Source: Papilionanthe hookeriana x Papilionanthe teres (taxonomy: Eukaryota > Streptophyta > Magnoliopsida > Asparagales > Orchidaceae). Taken from it: a stretch of 64,000 nucleotides of DNA. The translations under genes were made by a program, and so were the position numbers. The stretch covers positions 61,172,621 to 61,236,620 of the forward strand of contig CM040421.1 in the NCBI GenBank assembly GCA_022702705.1, read 5' to 3'. The notes beneath the pieces are model-generated. The model did not search any database and was not told where the DNA came from. It saw only the letters and a list, made by a program, of their open reading frames with translations. Positions 47,585 through 59,468 of the stretch are shown here, in pieces. Position 1 is the stretch's first letter; every line of letters starts with the position of its first letter.

Positions 47585-49319
47585 TGATATGCCTAAAAAT
47601 GTAATATTTTTTCATGCTATATTGTATAATGATATTGCACTTTAAAAGTATATTTTCTTGTATTTTTAGTTGTTGGTACAACAAATTGAAGACTTGGAGT
47701 GATTGGAACAAAATGAACAAAAATGGATCAAAATGGAGCATACCGGAGCAAAACAGGTCGAACCGGGGCACACCGGAGCCATGGGTACCGAATCAGATAC
47801 TTATGTACTTACGCTAGGCAGTTAAGCACCCAAACATGGCGCCTAGGCACCACCAGAGGGCGGCTAAGCACCCAAAATCTGCGCTTAAGCATTGTTGATG
47901 GTATTTGACATATCCTCTAGAATATACATCAGATTTGGACAATTTTTGAAGCGGTGATTCATGTATCTCTTGAGGAATTCATTGGAAATGATAAAATGGA
48001 ATTTCTAGAAGGATTTTGGGTAGCTAGAAGGGGTTATTATTGAAGATACACTTGTGATACCCTTTGGAAGAATCATTGAATATGGACACTTTTGAAGAGA
48101 CACTTAAGCATCTCCTAAGAAATTATAAATAACTTTTTAAACTCTTAAACTCTGGAACTAATTAGAAGAGGAGAAGAAGGCTTGGAGAAGAAGATTGGGT
48201 GAGAGCCACAAGTGGGGCGAAAAGGTGAGAGAGAAAGAGAGAGAGTGAGAGATTTCTTCTTTTCTTTTCAGTTTGTTCTTGGAGAGGATGGTAAGGAGAT
48301 TGCTTATGCTATACAAAGAGAGTTTGATTTCATCAAAGATAAGTATTTTCATTATATTTTGATTTGAATCTGGTAATTTGTTTGCATGGTTTTAAAGTTT
48401 TGTTCAATGAAAAGTTCTTCTTGTTTCTCCAAGTGTAGTGAGTAGTTTTATTTACTCTTCCCTCTTACACTGAAGTAGTATGCATGTGTAGGATATAAAA
48501 TTATGTATAGTGAAAATATATTGTGATGATTTTACTTTGTTCTTCATTAACATGAAAACTTGATCAACTTGCATGTAAAAATCTATTGTGAGAACATGTA
48601 AGAACCGGTATGGTATTGTCTCAATCAACTGTGGTAGAATCACATGAGATTGTATGGATGAGAATGTAATTCATATAATTGAGTGCAAATAAATAGGGAG
48701 ATAAAAATTGAAGGGTGTAGAATTAGAGGACTATAGAGTGACAGGCTAAAGCATCCTAATTTATTTTATAGTTTTAGGTTTTGATGCAAGATGTTAGCCT
48801 CCAGGTGGAGGGATAAGAGGGAACTCTAGAGTGAGAGCTAGTATCTTCCCTGCCTAGCCCGTCTTCAGAACTATTCAAACTTTAAATTAACAAATGTTCT
48901 TTATAGCATCTCTAGTAAGGGTAAAGAATATAATTTCTCCTATTTGTCACAATCTCTCTCGCTACTTGTTTTACTTTTACACAAGTCACTAATTTTATTG
49001 TATGAGGAAGGGTACTTTTAATATATTAAAACCCTCCTTTCTAATTTTCACTAAGTATTTTAGTTTAGGAGTAGAAGTAGTATTTTAGTGATAATTGTAG
49101 GATTTATCAAAACCAAACCTTTGCCGAACTTCCAAGCTAGGGTGTGTTATTGTAGACTAGAACTTCACTTGAAAGTCATCGTGATGAACCTAGATCTCCA
49201 TAGGATCGATACTCAGGGCTTAATCAGAAACCCTTATATTACTTGATAACGATACACATACTTGTGTAAAATCTCATTTTATAATAATATCAATTAAACT
49301 CTTTTTTGTATCGACATCA
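47585..49319 (+). mobile_element. Plus-strand Athila-type LTR, 1.7 kb, with adjacent PBS-like sequence
   Basis: It starts TGATATGCCTAAAAATG and ends ...TATCGACATCA, followed by agcttatggcatcgttg (about 49320-49336), which resembles an Athila PBS. TATAAATA lies near 48124. U3 contains GC-rich boxes (ggcgcctaggcaccaccag, about 47838-47856). The internal region ends after a few dozen bases, where an opposed LTR begins. Confidence 0.75.
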
Positions 49320-49339
49320 AGCTTATGGCATCGTTGTAA

Positions 49340-51318
49340 AAAATGAAATACAATTAAAAGGAAATATAAAGATAAACTCGTATATAAGATGTAAGCATAA
49401 ACAAAAAGGATCAGGGTAATTTGCAAATATATGTATCGTTTCAAATATTATAGAGTTTTCTTTAAAAACCCCAGTATCGATCCCATAAAGAAGCGAGGTA
49501 AGAAATCACTTAGGTTAATTCTAATATACTACTATCAGGTTTAAGCGATTTTCCAACAACTCTCCTTAATGAAATTATCAAATCTAAGGTCTAACAACTA
49601 CTCTTAAATGAAAATATTAAATCTATGGTCTAACAACTACTCTTAAATGAAAATATTAAATCTAAAGATAGCCTTTTTTGATTAATTGGTTTGGTAAATT
49701 TTGAGATGTAAAAACTATTATTCTTGTGTAGTGAATTAGATAATGTTTAGAAATGAGGTACATAAAATACAATATAGCTAATGACAATAGGAGCAAATCT
49801 CTTCTTTACCCTCTTTTGTGCACATAAAGAGCGTTGGTTAACTTAAAGTCGATTCCTTAACATCCTGATTCCCTAGTCAGAACTAATTAGCATGCCACCC
49901 CGGCATCCACAGCTTATGCCACATAAGTGGCTGAATCTCAGTGTTAAGGTACGAAGCCTTAAGTCAATTTGATAGGAATCAAGCCAGTTTCCATATAAAG
50001 AACCAATTTACCCTCATTAATAAATATTTCCCAAATATTGCATTCAACTACATTAAATATTGTAATGTGTCAAATAAGAGCATACATATTCTTTATCCTC
50101 TTTAAGAGCGAAAAAGAACATTGGCTAATTCAGAGTTTAGTCCATAATTCTTAGGTTAGGCTGGGAGGATAATAGCTCTCACTCTAGAGCTCCCACTATC
50201 CCTTCACTTGAAGGCATAACATCTATCTTTAGTTCTCAAACTCTGAACCAAATTGGTCATTTTAGTCTGACATCCAAAAATCTTTAATTCTACTCCCATC
50301 AGAGATTATTTCATTATTTATTTTCACTCAACCCCATGAACTACATTCTCTTCCATGAAATAAAATGTGGTTCCACTTTATTGAGAATTGCATTGCCCTC
50401 TCGGATCATAATGCAATTACAATAAATTTTAACACTACAACATGTCATTATTGTAATGTAAATGAAGTTCAAGTGAAAATCATCACATTGATAGTTAAAA
50501 CTTATTCTAACATGAATCCCAAAATCTTAAACATAAATCCTACTTATGGAAAAAGAAAAGTAAAATGAAAATAACGACATAATCTTCTCATGTCACTATT
50601 TCCAAACAAGAGAAAATAGTAAGAAAAACTACTCACAAAACATGAATAAAACACAACGAAAAACTTCATTACATCAAAACAAATCCACTAGATAAGTGTT
50701 TACAAAATCATAAGATAATAAAGAACATAATACTTAAATTTTTCCCTTAAATGAATGATAAAGATCTTTCTAAAAAAGTCTCCCACTAATCTATGCAATG
50801 ATTACTACAATTCCTTACAGATTCTCTCAAAATCCCTTCTCCAATCTCTCCAAAAAAAAGTTAGAAATCCACTTTCCTACTCATATTCTAAGATCTTTAA
50901 GCATTCCTCCTTATTCCCTTACTTTCCATGGTCAAAGGACGTGCAAAACTATGAAAAAAGACTGAGAGGTGCGTCCTCAGGCATTCAGAATTATCTTATA
51001 ACTCTTCGAGACGAAGTATAACTGTCTTCAACCGTTTATGGTGCTTAGGTGCCAATTTTTGGCGCCTACAGGCCATTTTGACACAGCTCAAATTCGCTCA
51101 ATTTTGCTCTATTTTGACTTCAATTTGCTCTAAATTGCTCCAAATGTCATATTTGCTCAATTTTCGTCTCTTTTTGCTCCAATTTACATTATTTTGCTCC
51201 AAGTGTTCTATTTGTTATATCTTCAAGAAAATCATGAAAATACATTTCATTAAAGCACAATATAACAAAAAATGAGCATAAAATGTATATGAAAAATTAA
51301 TCATTTTTAGGCACATCA
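49340..51318 (-). mobile_element. Minus-strand Athila-type LTR, about 2 kb
   Basis: On the minus strand it starts TGATGTGCCTAAAAATG at 51318 and runs down to about 49340-49400. It contains the same doubled module as 34496-35899 (accctcttttgtgcacataa near 49808 and tatcctctttaagagcgaaa near 50094). No PPT is seen to its right, so it is a 5' or solo LTR. Small ORFs inside are not genes. Confidence 0.75.
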
Positions 51319-51392
51319 CGTGGGTGTACGGTTAGGTGGTGTGTGATTCGTAGGGGAGAGAAGAGATGCGATGTTTATATAGGGTAGGTTTT

Positions 51393-51483
<91 letters not shown>

Positions 51484-51488
51484 TTATC
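51393..51488. repeat. (AAT)n/(ATT)n microsatellite with mirrored halves
   Basis: About 70 bp of ATA/ATAAT repeats is followed directly by about 25 bp of ATT repeats, so the two halves can pair. Confidence 0.97.
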
Positions 51489-51829
51489 ATTGGCACATTT
51501 TTCACCTGGACATAACATTGTGGTGAGATGAACGTCCCCTGGGTAAAATTGAAGTTCCGGGCAGTTTTGACGATCAGACTAAAATGATAATTCACATAGT
51601 TTTACCTTGTTTGTGAAGCCATATTGAAAGGGACATCCTTTCCAAGTAAAATATACGTTCTTGACATATTTGGGTGGTTCATTTCGTCGTCCAGTGTCGT
51701 TCAGATGGGCTCGTCCTTGGATGGGCCAATTTGAGCCAGTTTCGCACCCGACACAGTGAATAATATTAGTCGACCCGATCAGAGCCGTCTGAAGGGCAAA
51801 ATGTTGATCGGCCTTCGCCTAAGCGAAAG
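51489..51829. other. No recognisable gene
   Basis: Unique-looking sequence between the microsatellite and the transposase relic. No conserved protein was found in it. Confidence 0.5.
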
Positions 51830-53270
51830 CCAAAACCTAGTAGAATGACCATGGTTACGTGCCCCTTAACACGAGCCGAAAAATCTAAAATTGATGTCTT
51901 GCACTACAGGAGTTAACACATGCATGATCCTACACTTACGACATCGAAATTTGATGCCAATATTAGGGGTTAACCACCATTGGGAAAATGTTCTCTTCAT
52001 GGTTGGTTTTTTATCTAATGAGACGAATGAGTCTTTCAAGTGTTTATTCAAAGCAGTCATTCAAATAATAGATGACAAGCATCCAATTACAATTTATATA
52101 GATCAAGATCAAGAAACGACAAGAGCCATCAAAGATTGTTTTCCACACTCAAAGCATATATTTTGTTAATGACATATCTATAAAAATTTTCCTTCGAGGG
52201 TACATTGTTGTATTCCTTATAAGAGTGTGAGCAACCTATTTTATAAATGCATGATAAAGTGTGATTCCGAAGAGAAGTTTGAAGAGACCTGTGCTACAAT
52301 AATTGAGAGAAGAAACCTACACAGCAATGTGTGGTTAGATGATTTGTATAATAAAAGACATAGGTGGTCAACAACATTTAATAAAAAAAATATTTGAAAT
52401 GAGAATCTTATAAACATAAAGAAGTGAGTCCACAAATCACATCTATCCTGGTGTATCTAAGCTCACAAGCTCTCTCATGGATTGTTTCCTGAGGGAAAAT
52501 TTTATTAAATCATGGAGAAGGGATGAGAATGATGAAGATTTTAAAAGTTCTTAAACTGTTATTACACCCGTTGTGAAAACAAGCCCCGTGTTGAGGTAAG
52601 ACACTTCATATTACACTTGAAAGCTCTGCTCAATGTTTGAGGAAGAGTTAATGCATGGGTTATGGAGAGTAACTATCGATTTCTCATCTGACACTGAGTC
52701 TGAACTCTATGTAAGGAATTCGTATAATTTGAAGACAAACAAACCTTGGATTGTTAAATTTGACAGGGTGAATTGTGAGATCACGTGCAGCTACAAGAAA
52801 TTTAAAATTGGTGTGGTTACTTTGCACTCACTCTTTACGTGTTTTCCATGCGGTAAATTTAACAAAGACTCCTGAAAGATATTTTTTATTGTGATGATCT
52901 GTTAAATTCAAAAAAGACATCTATAACATTTTTTGATACAAACATCTCAAGGACTCCCAAATGTTCAGTGGAATTTCAAGTGGCCATCTATTTCATTCAC
53001 ACACTTAAAACTTTGCGTACCAACGAGTAAATAAAGTAGAAGAAAATGAACGTGTTGAGAAATTTATGATGGAATCTTTCAAAACGTTATTTATAGGTGT
53101 TGAGGACATATTAGCAAGGAAGGAAACTCAACCAAATAAAAAATACAAAAAAGAAGAAATCACCTAACAGAGAATGCAATTTGAATGATCCCACAAAAAT
53201 GAGGCCAAAAGAAATATTAACTTCCAGGTTGAAAGGATACTGAGAAGAAAGCAAGAGAGCTAAGAGTATA
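51830..53270 (+). pseudogene. FAR1/FRS-family (Mutator-like transposase derived) relic
   Basis: FAR1-related proteins descend from MULE transposases; this could be a transposase or a host FRS fragment. Blocks in order: PILGVNHHWENVLFMVGFLS and ESFKCLFKAV (about 51954-52055), ITIYIDQDQETTRAIKDCFP (52087-52146) with a DDE-type Asp, FYKCMIKCDSEEKFEET and WLDDLYNKRHRW (52230-52365). Then MFEEELMHGLW...IVKFDRVNCEITC (52633-52795), which is the start of the SWIM-like zinc region; the later Cys/His positions are degraded. Last is ENERVEKFMMESFKTLFIG (about 53042-53098) with a Lys-rich tail. Stops and frameshifts are present throughout. No N-terminal FAR1 zinc domain is seen. Confidence 0.87.
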
Positions 53271-53574
53271 TATTTTTGCATTCCTAAAATTTATTATTAT
53301 GTGTAATATACATTTCTCTAACTTGAACCACTAAATATAGGAAATGATCAAGAAGAGTTCACAAGCCCAGAACCACAAATGCACGTGAGACAAATATGTT
53401 TGTAGTGTTAGATTCTCTTTGTCAGGTAAAAAATTGAAATTAAATATTGTTATTTTGTTTTAAAATTAAAATATGATAGTTAACATCCATTTGTATTTAC
53501 AATAGGAACATGTCTCACCAGAACCAACGTACACCGACCAGCTGATGCATTCCATTAGTGAGATATAATCCAAC

Positions 53575-54335
53575 TGAGACATATAACTTTGATACACAAT
53601 TTGCAAGAAGGAGAATGTCGGTGCAAATTTGAGCTATTATGACAACATTGTTCATTGAAAGGCAAAAAGATGTACTTAGTATTAAACAAGCATGCCTGAT
53701 AAAAATGTCTTGACGTGATTGTTAACTCGACTTTGCAAAAATTTGTGGATATTGTGAAAGAAGAACTTAAGGATGTTAAAGGCAACCAAAGTGACGGAGA
53801 CCCTGGCTCTTGTGCCCGATAACTAACGCAAAAGTCTAAACTAGAAAGCCAACATGGTTTCTCCTGAATGGTAAATTTCATCTCCACTAATCAAATCTTA
53901 AATGTTATATTGATACAAGTAAACCATTCGATACATGCTTTGCAAGAAGGAAAAGTGATTCTTCTTTTTTCAAAGAATGTATCGAAGGGTTAACTTGTAT
54001 AAAAGTAGGGCTTGAGATTTAATTAGTGGAACTGGAATTTACCATTCAAGAGAAACCATGTTGGCTTTCTAGTTATTTTTGTGTTAGTTTCGGAGTACAA
54101 GAGTCATGGTTTATGTCACTTGGCTTGCCTTTAACGTTCCTAAGTTTCTCTTGCACAATATCCCACAATTTTTCCAATGTCGGGTTAACACCTGCCCCAT
54201 GATGTTTTTACGAGGCACACGTGTTCAATACCAAAATACTTTTTTTTCCTTTTAGTGGCCATGTTATCATAATAGCTTAAATTTGCACCCACATTCTCAT
54301 TCTTGCAAATTTTGTGTCAAATGATTCATCTGTAT
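53575..54335. repeat. Long inverted repeat (arms about 350 bp, short loop)
   Basis: 53575-53935 and 53990-54335 are imperfect reverse complements along their whole length. For example agaaagccaacatggtttctc (53848-53868) pairs with gagaaaccatgttggctttct (54050-54070), and ttgcaagaaggagaatgtcgg pairs with cccacattctcattcttgcaa. The RNA would fold into a hairpin of about 350 bp with a loop of a few tens of bases. The minus-strand ORF on the left arm resembles no family I recognise. Confidence 0.85.
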
Positions 54336-54639
54336 GAATGTACTAGTTGAGATTTTATTAGTGGAAATGGAAAAAATTATATTTTGTGGATATCTAAAAA
54401 GATTTGAGGAAGTAGTGTAATATTTATTTTGTATGATCAGAAGAATGAAAACTGTGGATATCTGAAAAGATTTGTGTAGCATATGTTCTGTTTTTGTGTA
54501 AGATATGTGGATGTTGTATAATACATGTTTTGATATATTTTTTATGCATAATGTAATATATAAATCAGTGTTGAATTTATTGTAAATACCGGGCATGGTT
54601 TTTTTAGTGATTAAGCTTCAGAGCAAATGTTCGAAATAA
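54336..54639. other. No recognisable gene
   Basis: AT-rich sequence with short repeated words (gtggatatctgaaaagatttg near 54387 and 54452). Nothing is coding. Confidence 0.5.
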
Positions 54640-55035
54640 CCATGGAATAACCCCACAATAACTTTGTAATACCTCAGTAATAACTTCACAATAACCCTGT
54701 AATAACCCAGTAATAACACCACAATAATCTTGCAGTAACCTAGGAATAAGCCTGAAATAATCAGCAATAACCCTGCAACAATCCTGCAATAACCCCACAA
54801 TAACTCAGAAATAACCCAGCAATAACCCCTGTAATGATCCTGCAATAACTCCGCAATAAGCCTAGAATAACCCAGTAATAACCCCTCAATAACTTCACAA
54901 TAATTCTGAAATAACCCAGCAATAACCCACAATAACCCATAAATAACTCATCAATAACCCAGTAGTAATCCTGCCATAACACCACAATAACTCTGAAATT
55001 ACTTAACAATAACCCCGTAATAACCCCGAAAAAAC
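54640..55035 (+). repeat. AATAACCC minisatellite, forward half
   Basis: About 30 short units of the form aataaccc plus 3-6 variable bases. Leu/Ile/Gly-rich ORFs on the minus strand (GLLQGYC-like) are by-products of the repeat. Confidence 0.93.
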
Positions 55036-55695
55036 CCTAAAATAAGGTATTTCCAGGTTATCATTAGGTTATTTTAATTTTTCTACGCAAGTTATTCAAG
55101 GGAACCACACATGGTTATTTTTAGCTTATAACATGGTTACTATTAGGTTATTTTCACCGTTCTGCCCAAGTTCCTTAGTTGAACCACGTGTGGATTATTT
55201 CCAGATTATTTTGAGGGTATTTTAGAGTTTAGCGCAACTTATTCAGTAGAGTCGCAGAGGTTATTTGTGAGGTATTTCGGGGTTATCACTGGGTTATTTT
55301 AATTATTTTGCGAAGGTTATTCAGGAAAATCGAATGTGGGTTATTTATAAGTTAATTTAAGGTTATTGTTTATTTTTCAGCGTTCTGCCCAAGTTGTTTA
55401 GTTGAATAGTCTTGTGGGTTATTAGAAAGTTATTTTCAGGCTATTTTGTGGTTATTTTCAGTGTTCAATGCAAGTTATTCAACATAGTCGCAAGGGTTAT
55501 TTTCTGAGTTATTTATGGGTTATGGCAAGGTTATTTTAATTGTTTTGTGCATGTCACTCGGAGAAACTGCATTTAGTTTGTTTTTAGGTTATTTCAGGGT
55601 TATTGCTAGGTTATTTTCATCGTTCTGCCCAAGTTGTTCAGTTGAACAATCTTGTGGGTTATTTGGAAGTTATTTTTGGGTTATCCCTAGATTAT
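55036..55695 (-). repeat. GGTTATT minisatellite, inverted half
   Basis: The same words as 54640-55035 on the opposite strand (gggttattt, aggttatttt), in longer units of about 180-190 bp (gttctgcccaagtt recurs near 55158, 55390 and 55622). With the previous block it forms a large inverted arrangement. Confidence 0.88.
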
Positions 55696-56189
55696 TATCA
55701 CAATAAGATGGTTTTGAAATAAATAAATACTCCAGGAATATTCTACTATAACAAAACATCAATAAAATTTTTAAGTCATTGCATATACAATAATTTGAGT
55801 TTCAAACATAAAAAATTCATTCAAATTTACATATACATACAGTCTTATACATAAATTTATCATTCAAATAACTTATATCTACAAATCTCATACACACTCT
55901 CTGCCCTAAATCGAGGCATATCAACCTACTAGTTTAATTTATCTTTCCAATCGACTCTCTCTATATGTACAATTATTTCCATATACTTACAAAAAAAACA
56001 TTGCCATCAACACTATTGTTTCGTGTATGAAAGCCTCTGACCGTTGTAACATCCCATTTTATCGGGCCAGACATAAAAGCTTTCCCTTCATCCTTTATAG
56101 GATGTTTAATTTGGAAATAATAATGTTAAATTAAATCATTTAAAGCATAAACAAGGAAAAATTGCTTACAGAATGAATGAACTAAGGCT
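55696..56189. other. Probable 3' flank of the minus-strand Ulp1-type gene
   Basis: AT-rich sequence with no ORF and no recognised repeat. It lies just downstream of the last coding segment of the minus-strand gene. Confidence 0.4.
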
Positions 56190-58310
56190 TAGTTTGCTTA
56201 CGACATCGTAGGTGACAACCAAATGCCTTTTATTGGGTAAGGAGTCATAGAATCTCCATTTGCAGGCCTTCGGATTCCCAACAAGTAAAGTCCAATGACC
56301 ATTATTAATTTTGTTTCAGCTACAGCCTGTAGTGTAACATGAGCAACAATCCCTCGCAATGGAAGGTGTATGTACATCTGCATAAACAAATAATATGATT
56401 TGACAAGTTTTATCATGGTGTATATCAAATGATGGGAAGTTTGATGTTTACCCAATGTGCTGGAGACACGTAGATATAGGGTCTAAAAGAATTGGGTGAT
56501 TGACACCTCTTATTTCCCATTCTAATTACAAATATTTCTACATGTTATGTTCCCAATTCTTCATTATTCCAAAGTGCTTCAATGTAATGTCAATTTATAT
56601 GAATATGAAACATTCCCATTTATGATGTCATCACTGCATTTCAAAGAAATAAATTTTGTTAGAGTTCAATACAAGACCCAGGCAAAAGATAAAAAAAGAA
56701 TGAGAGTTTACTTACCTGACTTTGTATTTGTTCAAGAAAGAATCTATCACCTCCTGCATGTGTCTTGGTATGAGATCTCGACAAGGAAAATATATGGTTG
56801 GATAATCGATAACTGAAGGTGCTACAATAACTTCACAAGAGATGACAACTTCAAACGTAGTGACAGCTCTTTATTATTCTTTCTCCTCATGAATATCTTT
56901 AGCTGCTTCCGTTGCTGTGATCTTCGCCTCATGTTCCCCAGCTTCCTTGCTAATAGCAAGTGGTTGGGCAGTAATAATGTCAGAAGTATTCATTGCTTTT
57001 GTTATTTTTGGTTGATCTATTTCAAAATCAACCTTTAGTGGTTTGACAATAGGCTTTAAAGAATTGTGTATCTGTTATACTAAATAATCTCATTTAGACC
57101 TTGAAAGTTTCTGTTATTTCATTATTGGTCTTGCTTTCTTTCTCTCTGTTACGGTGAATGGGGAAGTTATTTTCCTCTTTGTTTTGGTGCCTCTGGCCTT
57201 AACTCTTCGGGCTAAGCTACTCAGTGGGGCTTCATGGATGACTTCCTTTCTAGATTCCTGTAACCTTTATTTATTTTTTACTTTATTTCTTTGTATGCTG
57301 CAACAACTTCATCAGAGAGGTCACCTTCAAATGCAATGACTGCCCTTTGTTGTTGTTCCTCCTTGTGAACATCTTCAGCCACTTCCGTTGATGTTATCTT
57401 CACACGTGTTCCTTGGCCTCCTTGATATGAACTGGTGGTTGGGTAGTAACAATGTCGGAAGTATCCAATGCTTCTGTTATTTTTTGTTGTTCTAATTCAG
57501 AATCAACCTTTAGTGGTTCAGCAATAGAATCTAAAAATATTGTATCTGTATACTAATCATCTAATTTAGACTTTGGAAATTCCTGTTCTTCCATTATTGG
57601 GCTTGCTTTCTTTCTTTCTATTACAGTGAATGGGGAAGTTATTTTCCTCTATGTTCTGGTGCCTCTAGCCTTAACCCTTTGGGCTAAGATACCTAGTGGG
57701 GCTCCATGTATGACTTTCTTTCTAGATTCCCCGTCACCTTTGTTTATTTTTTCCTTTATTACTTTGATTTTAGACTTCACCTCTGTCATCATATACTCTA
57801 TATTATGCAATCAACTATTTACAGATTCTTTGACTTCAAAGAGATATTTTTGTTGATCCCTCAAAATTCATAAGATCTCTTTTAATCCCATATTAGTCTC
57901 TGAATATGTTTGTGATTGCGTCAGCTGTAGGATGCTTCGACTGAGGACCGAGGGGTAACACCATAAGATTGGGTGACAGTGGTGCGGAGTGAGTTTCGAG
58001 TTCTGGGATGGACTTCACAGGTGAAGAGATTAAATTAATTCGAGGTGCAAGTAAACTGTGCTGATCATCTCTCAAGTCAGCAAATGAATCAAGAATCTAC
58101 AAATAGATTCAGAAAAACAAATAACTAAATAACTTAAATGACCAAAAGTAACTCTAAACTTACAACATAAGATAATTTACTCACTTGTACAGTGGTAAGC
58201 CTAAAAAAGGCTAGATGAATTTTTGTAGGGTTCCAGCCCACATTTATTAGCCATCTCAACATGCTAGGTCTGCCTTCAGGAACAGAAGGGACTACCACAA
58301 TTGTGCGCTC
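56190..58310 (-). pseudogene. Multi-exon Ulp1/C48 cysteine-protease gene, MULE-associated type
   Basis: Ulp1 proteases process SUMO, and in plants Ulp1-like genes are also carried by MULE transposons. Minus-strand exons can be followed: PEGRPSMLRWLINVGW...RLTTVQ ending in donor GTGAGT (about 58190). Next, an acceptor TTTGTAG precedes ILDSFADLRDD (58098 down to about 57890). A Lys/Thr-rich linker is present twice (ITSPFTV.ERKKA). Then IYFPCRDLIPRHMQEVID ends in donor GTAAGT (about 56713), an acceptor TGCAG precedes DDIINGNVSY, and last comes the C48 core with GHWTLLVGN (His codon within 56292-56300) and FYDSL (Asp within 56238-56249). The catalytic Cys region is not seen. Stops inside exons indicate a pseudogene or misjudged splice sites. 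Confidence 0.72.
56825..57765 (-). repeat. Tandem duplication of about 470 bp inside the Ulp1-type gene
   Basis: 56825-57290 and 57300-57765 match. The word gtgaatggggaagttattttc occurs at 57152 and 57624, and cagtaataatgtcagaagt near 56970 corresponds to tagtaacaatgtcggaagt near 57444. This doubles the linker exon. Confidence 0.88.
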
Positions 58311-58780
58311 ATAAAATCACAGTTGCACAAACATAAATAAATTAAAATTTCATATTACCCAAATAACAAAAAGAGAAATTTTGAGTGAGATGGATAATAC
58401 TCGAACCATTAGAAGAAAAATAAATTCATTCAAGTATCCCAATGACTTCCCCCTCCTTATTTTGATTACACAGACATTGACTTGCTCAATAAGGTAGTCA
58501 CATACCGTTTCAGACCAATTAAATGAACATAAAAAAATCTAAATTCTCAGCAAATGAATAGAGCCATTTGGGCGCACTAAAATTGCTTGAAGGAAATATT
58601 AAATTTGACAAAAAATTAAATAATCATTTCATCAAGTGTAGTGGATGAATCTCTAAGTGATCCAAATAAAAGACAGGAAAAAAACGATCAAAATTACCAC
58701 GACAAGTTTTCTTCTTCAATGCCCTCCTTATTTGGGGAAAATATTGCATACGTAGCACGTACGCTGTCCGCACTCAGCTC
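58311..58780. other. No recognisable gene
   Basis: AT-rich, probably an intron or 5' part of the minus-strand gene. No confident exon was found. Confidence 0.4.
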
Positions 58781-58885
58781 CTCCGATACCGATCCATTAC
58801 TCTCGTAATAACCTATCAATACCCAAAAACTAATATTCTGTAAATACCTTAATAACAATACCCCCTCTCAATACCCTCAAAATGT
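58781..58885 (+). repeat. AATAACC-word block, possible element end
   Basis: taataacctatcaatacccaaaaacta and ccttaataacaataccccctctcaatacc resemble the minisatellite at 54640-55035. With 55036-55695 in opposite orientation they could be the two inverted ends of one element that carries the Ulp1-type gene. Confidence 0.5.
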
Positions 58886-59339
58886 TATTCCTCACCCAGC
58901 GCTGGTTACGTGTTCCGTATGCAATAATTTTCCCCTTATTTGACCAATTCGCCTCCTTCTTACTCTCTTTCTTCGACTTCTTCTTCTGCTGTTTCAGGTC
59001 TGTCTTGTTCGCCTATTCCGATTCCGTCATTGTTAGCTCCTCCAACTGCGTATTCTTGGGATCATCCAACTTCATTTTATTTCGCCTTCGAAACTCTCCA
59101 ATGAAGCAACGACGAAACTCTAGCAGAACCAACGACGAAACCTTAAGAGAACAAAAATTGAGAATAAAAGGTTGAAACAGCGGAGGCTTACAAGTATTTT
59201 GAAAATATATTTCTGGACGGCCTAAAAGTTGGGATAGTCGAAAAATCGTAATGCATCTGGTCAGGTCCGAGAAACTCATTTCGGATTTTTTTTTTAAATT
59301 TTTTTTCTCTTCATTGGAGTGCTTAACCAAGTGTCATTA

Positions 59340-59468
59340 GACTCCGAAATTAGATTTCCTTACCGAAAAATTTCGCCTTTGGGCCCACACCTTCAATTCC
59401 TCTCTTTAGGGAGGAACAGCCCGGCTGTCTCGCTCTTGCGGCTTCCTTCATGTAAACTACTCTTAGCC
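59340..59468 (+). promoter_or_regulatory. PELOTA promoter/5' UTR with a site II (TCP-type) motif
   Basis: The motif ttgggcccacacc (about 59378-59390) contains TGGGCC/GGCCCA, the site II element common in promoters of plant ribosome and translation genes. It lies about 80 bp upstream of the PELOTA ATG, consistent with a translation-quality-control gene. No clear TATA box is visible. Confidence 0.5.

Noticed and set aside
47585..49319. Plus-strand LTR as a clean solo insertion
   Set aside because: No matching target duplication was found at its two ends.
51392..51595. Poly-Ile/Leu minus-strand ORF
   Set aside because: Translation of the AAT/ATT microsatellite.
54604..55009. Leu/Gly/Tyr-rich minus-strand ORFs (GLLQGYC-like repeats)
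   Set aside because: By-products of the AATAACCC minisatellite.
58882..59175. 97-residue Phe/Ser-rich ORF upstream of PELOTA
   Set aside because: No family resemblance and composition typical of T-rich upstream sequence.
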